Shown piece by piece: positions 15,010 to 17,847 of a DNA stretch of 17,847 nucleotides; the stretch's first letter is position 1; every line of letters starts with the position of its first letter. The stretch comes from Scatonaster sp045598705 (GTDB lineage Bacteria; Bacillota; Clostridia; Saccharofermentanales; Saccharofermentanaceae). Under the pieces are notes generated by a model, which was not told the origin of the DNA, searched no databases, and worked only from the letters and a program-made list of their open reading frames with translations. The position numbers were made by a program, and so were the translations under genes. The stretch spans positions 1 through 17,847 of the forward strand of contig JAZLMM010000018.1 of assembly GCA_045598705.1 (NCBI GenBank), written 5' to 3'.

Positions 15010-15474
15010 TTATATTCGGAACATTCTCGCATAGAGCACAATGATAAAGACACTAGCTACCAGTACTCCAGAAGCAATTTTCAAACAATTCGTAGCGGTA
15101 TCGCGATATTTCTCTTCTTCCTCTTGGCTCTTCGCTTGCTTGATTTTGCCACACATGGCAAGGGCGTTTGCTGAGAGTACCACAGAAACGAGGCCGAACA
15201 TGGTGCATATCAGAAAGATGCTGATCACAAGCACAATTGTGATTTTCTTCTGAAGATCCGCGCAAGAACCCGGCATGTAGGTCGGCTGTGGCTGATTGCA
15301 TGGTTGATTCATAGCATTCAGATCTTGTGGCATCGTAAATGTCGGTTGCGGAATCGTCGAATTCATCATCGGAACGGATGTCTGATTCATTGGATTACTA
15401 TCCAGATTGGCTCCACAATTCTGGCAGTATTTCGTCCCACCGGATTCTTGTCCACAGAAATTACAAATCGCCAT
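15010..15474 (-). CDS. Zinc-ribbon membrane protein with CD225-like segment
   Basis: This 154-residue protein begins with a zinc ribbon (Cys4, Cys7, Cys17, Cys20; CNFC and CQNC). A flexible Pro/Gln/Asn/Met-rich linker follows (about 25-70), then two membrane helices (about 75-100 and 130-149) with a Lys/Glu-rich loop between. The region from KKITIVLVISIF through the AKSQEEEEKYRDTA loop resembles CD225/dispanin domains. In bacteria these are often fused to zinc ribbons; function is unknown. The ATG at 15474 is preferred over a GTG at 15486 because AAGGTGG lies eight bases before it. It is monocistronic with a good promoter at 15561-15589. The CD225 link is moderate confidence. Confidence 0.82.
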   Translation of the reverse strand: MAICNFCGQESGGTKYCQNCGANLDSNPMNQTSVPMMNSTIPQPTFTMPQDLNAMNQPCNQPQPTYMPGSCADLQKKITIVLVISIFLICTMFGLVSVVLSANALAMCGKIKQAKSQEEEEKYRDTATNCLKIASGVLVASVFIIVLYARMFRI

Positions 15475-15560
15475 GTTCACGTCCACCTTCTATTCAAATT
15501 TGACGGTCATCCGATTACTATGTTTCACCGAAAATGCCATCACTTTTCATCACATTTTAT

Positions 15561-15589
15561 AGTATACTTCGCAATTTTGCTTAAGTAAA
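15561..15589 (-). promoter_or_regulatory. Promoter of the zinc-ribbon membrane protein gene
   Basis: On the minus strand, TTTACT (15584-15589) is followed after 17 bp by TATACT (15561-15566), matching four and five of six consensus bases. The leader would be about 80 bases long. Confidence 0.55.
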
Positions 15590-15612
15590 AGTCTTCCGCG
15601 CCTATTTTCACA

Positions 15613-15810
15613 GTGGTATTTCAGCAAAGACGCCTTGTCCACTCTCCATACTTCTATGAATGGCTACTTTATAAGAACGTAGAGTCTGAAGATTCCATAG
15701 AACAATCAGTAACCAGCGTGAAGAAGTTTTACAAATTTCTTAAGGAAACTGGACGCAGCAATTCGGATGTCGCGGATGAAGCTATACGGGATTTGATTTG
15801 CATGGAATAG
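15613..15810 (+). pseudogene. Small orphan reading frame, possibly an integrase N-terminal fragment
   Basis: This 65-codon frame begins with GTG and has no convincing ribosome site. The peptide runs F-Y-E-W-L, then K-N, then a polar helix and SVKKFYKFLKETGRS followed by DVADEAI. The spacing is reminiscent of the SAM-like core-binding domain of tyrosine recombinases (W-L, K-G-x-S, K-x-F-x-x-F-L, D-V). A full recombinase would need several hundred more codons, which are absent. It therefore looks like a decayed remnant or an unrelated tiny gene. It is the only plus-strand candidate in the right half of the window and fills most of the 366-base gap between flanking genes. Confidence 0.3.
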
Positions 15811-15824
15811 TGGTAGGGATAGGG

Positions 15825-15843
15825 CTGTTTCAAAACTGTTTCA
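15825..15843. repeat. 8-bp direct repeat at the end of the cupin gene
   Basis: CTGTTTCA occurs at 15825-15832 and 15836-15843, separated by AAA. The second copy contains the stop codon of the cupin gene. Together with the preceding AGGG it recalls the termini of some insertion sequences, but no second terminus or transposase is visible. No terminator was found for the rSAM cassette here. Confidence 0.6.
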
Positions 15844-16305
15844 TTCACAGAGGAACCGCCTCAGAAACGAACAGGCTTGAGGGTATTTGGCCAACATCTC
15901 TTCGTCAGAAATCATTGTGAATCCGTCATAGGTAAAACGAGGAACAGTAATGCAGGTGATGAACGTTCCCTCGGTCACTGTGCGTGCATGTTTTGATGCA
16001 AAGATCGTTCCTTTCGGCACATAGATCAACGGCTCTGCGTCTTCTTCCACACCGAGTTTTCGAATAGTAAGTGTTCCGTCTTCCTGAAGGAGGCAAATTT
16101 CAAGTTCAGAACCTCGTACATAATTCCAGTATTCATCACAATCGATTTGATGGAATTTTGTCCGTTCTGTAGGACCCACGTAGTAATAGATCGATCCCGA
16201 TTGCGCGCGGCCCTGACCCTCGTGGACATAATGGCACTCACAAAATGAACCATTCTCCGCATGAATCTGCATTTCAAAACGTTTTGCCAGTTCTTCTGCC
16301 GTCAT
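15841..16305 (-). CDS. DUF985 (cupin_5) protein
   Basis: This 154-residue protein is a single-domain cupin of the DUF985/YML079 type. It shows IYYYVGPTERTKFHQIDCDE followed by W-N-Y, matching the family's core F-H-x-x-D-x-D-E-x-W pattern. It also has a long G-x-L strand region, a VPKGTIFASK turn and the terminal TVPRFTYDGF motif. Family members are small-molecule-binding barrels whose reactions are mostly unproven. The ATG at 16305 follows GAGG by eight bases, ten bases after the radical SAM stop; longer in-frame starts would read through the radical SAM gene. Co-transcription with the rSAM enzyme and peptide gene suggests a tailoring, binding or immunity role, but it could be a passenger. 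Confidence 0.88.
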   Translation of the reverse strand: MTAEELAKRFEMQIHAENGSFCECHYVHEGQGRAQSGSIYYYVGPTERTKFHQIDCDEYWNYVRGSELEICLLQEDGTLTIRKLGVEEDAEPLIYVPKGTIFASKHARTVTEGTFITCITVPRFTYDGFTMISDEEMLAKYPQACSFLRRFLCE

Positions 16306-16315
16306 CTTGATATCC

Positions 16316-17404
16316 TCACAATCCGCCGATTTCCTTGAGCATGCATAGTCGCGGCTCGTTGGTATCATAATTAAAGCTGTGGTATGGACCTGCATCGCAA
16401 AATTCTTTATATCGGCATGCTTGGCAAGTCTTGGTCTTGGGATATTTCGGCTGACGAAAAATCTCAAACCGATTGTTCCACACCTCGGTGAAACTGTCCG
16501 TACGTACATTCCCTTGAATGGTCTCTGGTCGGCGTTCAATATCCAAGCAGGCTCCAATTGACCCATCCGCTGCTACGCTGGCCACGCGGGTCCCTGCAAT
16601 GCATCGATAGATCCATTCTCTTACTTCCGCCTCATACTCTACCCCAAGGAAATGGCAACAACCATACGTCACCGGCATGTTCAAGTCGCGTTTTGCTTTG
16701 ATGAAATCCAGAACCTGACGGTACTCGTCGCCCTCAAGCATGTACTCTTTATTCATCAGCGCACTGCCCATCGGTTCGATGGACATAACACGCCAAGTGT
16801 CGATATCCAGTCCCAACATAATTTGATAGAGATCTTCCAGTTCATGAAGATTCTTCTTATGCACGACCGTAGTCACCATGATATTCCCAAAAACCTGTCT
16901 GTCGATTAGATTCTGAAGTCCCCGCATCGCTAGATCATAGGCACCCGGCGTTTGGCGGAATGCATCATGAGTGGAAGGAAGTCCGTCTATACTCACGGCC
17001 ACCTCACGCATGCCCGCCTTCTTCAGTTTCTCGGCTACCTCTTTCGTGATCAAAGTAGCATTGGTCGTCATTCCCCAGTGGTAGCCCAGGTCGCGAGCAT
17101 ATTCCATAATCTCGAAGAAATTCGGATTCATGAGCGGTTCTCCGCCCGTAATCTCAAGAATGATGTCCTTCAGATCGAAGTTCTCTTTTACATGATCAAG
17201 GAGTGCTTTCCACTCATCTTTACTTAATTCGTCTCCATGCTTTCTCTCACGACTACAATGACTGCCACAATGTAAACAGTTCAGATTGCAGTTCAGCGTA
17301 AGTTCGAGGAAGAAATGGCGAAGGGGATGCTTTACCGCCATTTCCCTGTTATATTCAATACAACTATTAAAGAGTAATTCTTTTACTTCACTTATTGACG
17401 CCAT
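16316..17404 (-). CDS. Radical SAM/SPASM peptide-maturase-like enzyme
   Basis: This 362-residue radical SAM enzyme has its 4Fe-4S site at C39, C43 and C46 (CNLNCLHC), ITGGEPL (85-91) for SAM binding, and a C-terminal SPASM domain with C268, C286, C327, C330, C336 and C354 for auxiliary clusters. No other catalytic domain is fused. SPASM enzymes typically install cross-links, epimerisations or thioethers in ribosomal peptides. The gene directly follows a 68-residue peptide gene (24-base gap), which strongly suggests a maturase with its substrate. AAGGG precedes the ATG. No separate RiPP recognition element is visible; residues 1-30 could hold a short leader-binding part, but this is unproven. 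Other SPASM roles, such as sulfatase maturation, fit the neighbours less well. Confidence 0.92.
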   Translation of the reverse strand: MASISEVKELLFNSCIEYNREMAVKHPLRHFFLELTLNCNLNCLHCGSHCSRERKHGDELSKDEWKALLDHVKENFDLKDIILEITGGEPLMNPNFFEIMEYARDLGYHWGMTTNATLITKEVAEKLKKAGMREVAVSIDGLPSTHDAFRQTPGAYDLAMRGLQNLIDRQVFGNIMVTTVVHKKNLHELEDLYQIMLGLDIDTWRVMSIEPMGSALMNKEYMLEGDEYRQVLDFIKAKRDLNMPVTYGCCHFLGVEYEAEVREWIYRCIAGTRVASVAADGSIGACLDIERRPETIQGNVRTDSFTEVWNNRFEIFRQPKYPKTKTCQACRYKEFCDAGPYHSFNYDTNEPRLCMLKEIGGL

Positions 17405-17428
17405 AAATACCCTTGCTACCCAAACATA

Positions 17429-17635
17429 TTATTTTGCATACGGACCATCGGGAGCTGGATTCGTTCCATAAGCAACTGCAACTTCAACCGGACTATTGTG
17501 GTGCGATTGAATGGTAGAAATCGCGTCTTCATCTTCTTTGTTTGAGTCAATGATCACTCCCCCCGCAACGATCGCACCCGCGGCCGCAGCCGCAATAATC
17601 GAACCAATCAATATTTTCTTCGCAGTAGGCTTCAT
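17429..17635 (-). CDS. Membrane-anchored small peptide, candidate RiPP precursor
   Basis: This 68-residue protein has three Lys near the N terminus, an Ala/Ile/Val/Gly-rich membrane helix (about 8-29) without a Cys lipobox, an acidic stretch (SNKEDEDAIS, 31-40), a polar spacer with two His, and the tail AYGTNPAPDGPYAK (55-68). It has no cysteine. GAGGGG lies about ten bases before the ATG and an extended -10 promoter precedes it. It is directly upstream of the radical SAM/SPASM gene, so it is the obvious candidate substrate. Modification would fall on the tail (Tyr56, Asn59, Tyr66 or the prolines). From memory, small rSAM-linked proteins with Tyr-Gly-Pro-rich tails occur elsewhere in Bacillota and Bacteroidota, but I cannot confirm homology. 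A plain membrane peptide is the alternative. Confidence 0.78.
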   Translation of the reverse strand: MKPTAKKILIGSIIAAAAAGAIVAGGVIIDSNKEDEDAISTIQSHHNSPVEVAVAYGTNPAPDGPYAK

Positions 17636-17683
17636 AAAACATACACCCCTCTCAAATCAAAACACGAACCATCATTTTGTCAT

Positions 17684-17692
17684 ATTATATCA
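17684..17692 (-). promoter_or_regulatory. Extended -10 promoter of the peptide/rSAM cassette
   Basis: On the minus strand, TGATATAAT combines a TG extension with a perfect TATAAT (17684-17689). No good -35 box is present. An imperfect palindrome (GAAC-TTAAAAG-GTTC, 17701-17715) covers the -35 position and could be an operator. The leader would be about 42 bases. Confidence 0.6.
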
Positions 17693-17747
17693 AAAAATAG
17701 GAACTTAAAAGGTTCTTCACGTTTTCTTGGGAAATGGAGATCTTTTT

Positions 17748-17826
17748 GTCAGGCAAGAAATGTTCCTTGTTTCTTCCAGACAAGACCGTTTCCGACTGGA
17801 ATGAACAAATGTCGCTGTAGTCGGAA
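17748..17826. repeat. Two successive hairpins upstream of the rSAM cassette
   Basis: The first stem pairs 17748-17760 with 17770-17781 (twelve pairs, one mismatch and one bulged C). The second pairs TTCCGACT (17790-17797) with AGTCGGAA (17819-17826). ATGTTCC near 17759 and GGAACAT near 17823 could pair instead, giving an alternative fold. Neither is followed by a T tract on either strand. The last 21 bases of the window show nothing recognisable. Confidence 0.45.
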
Positions 17827-17847
17827 CATCTAGGACCACTTTTCACG

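Noticed and set aside
16306..16566. N-terminal extension of the cupin frame by 87 codons
   Set aside because: The extension lies within the radical SAM gene, including its SPASM cysteines. A good ribosome site precedes the internal ATG at 16305, and the DUF985 domain is complete without the extension.

Overview
The window looks like chromosomal DNA of a Gram-positive, anaerobic-type member of the Bacillota, probably class Clostridia. This is inferred from strong GGAGG-type ribosome sites, LytTR and AraC regulators beside ABC exporters, a DUF6472-type small protein and a four-gene sodium-pumping decarboxylase. G+C is near one half by eye. I cannot name the genus. Almost everything is on the minus strand, so operons read from high to low coordinates.

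Layout in window order. (1) 1-735: two copies of a 53-bp repeat rich in TTGACTT boxes, a strong promoter and a small two-helix membrane protein (+), closed by a hairpin shared with the convergent next gene. (2) 805-1638 (-): a NADAR/YbiA-type N-glycosidase with an unassigned C-terminal half. (3) 5279-1912 (-): oadA, oadG, a biotin carrier and oadB, a biotin-dependent Na+-translocating decarboxylase (most likely oxaloacetate). It has a recognisable promoter, a 14-bp perfect inverted repeat at the transcript start and a clear terminator. (4) 6366-5473 (-): an AraC regulator with a GyrI-like ligand domain. (5) 14786-6546 (-): a nearly gapless gene train. It runs ABC-2 ATPase, permease, LytTR regulator, DUF3021 protein, AraC/cupin regulator, a tiny Cys-rich protein, the two halves of a heterodimeric ABC exporter, and a CorA-type channel ending in a terminator. 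(6) 15474-15010 (-): a zinc-ribbon/CD225-like membrane protein. (7) 15613-15810 (+): a small orphan reading frame, perhaps an integrase fragment. (8) 17635-15841 (-): a membrane-anchored small peptide, a radical SAM/SPASM enzyme and a DUF985 cupin, which together look like a ribosomally synthesised, modified peptide (RiPP) cassette.

How the genes work together. OadA transfers the carboxyl group from substrate to the biotin carrier, and OadB decarboxylates it while exporting Na+, with OadG as membrane scaffold. In the exporter pair, the catalytic residues and signature motifs are split so that one ATP site is competent and one degenerate. The ABC-2/LytTR/DUF3021 set is a typical self-regulated export or peptide-response module, and the AraC/cupin gene probably controls the exporter genes that follow it. 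The rSAM cassette is the best candidate for an undescribed system: its presumed substrate has an N-terminal membrane helix, an acidic linker and a Cys-free, Tyr/Pro/Gly/Asn-rich tail. No dedicated protease or transporter lies within the visible part.
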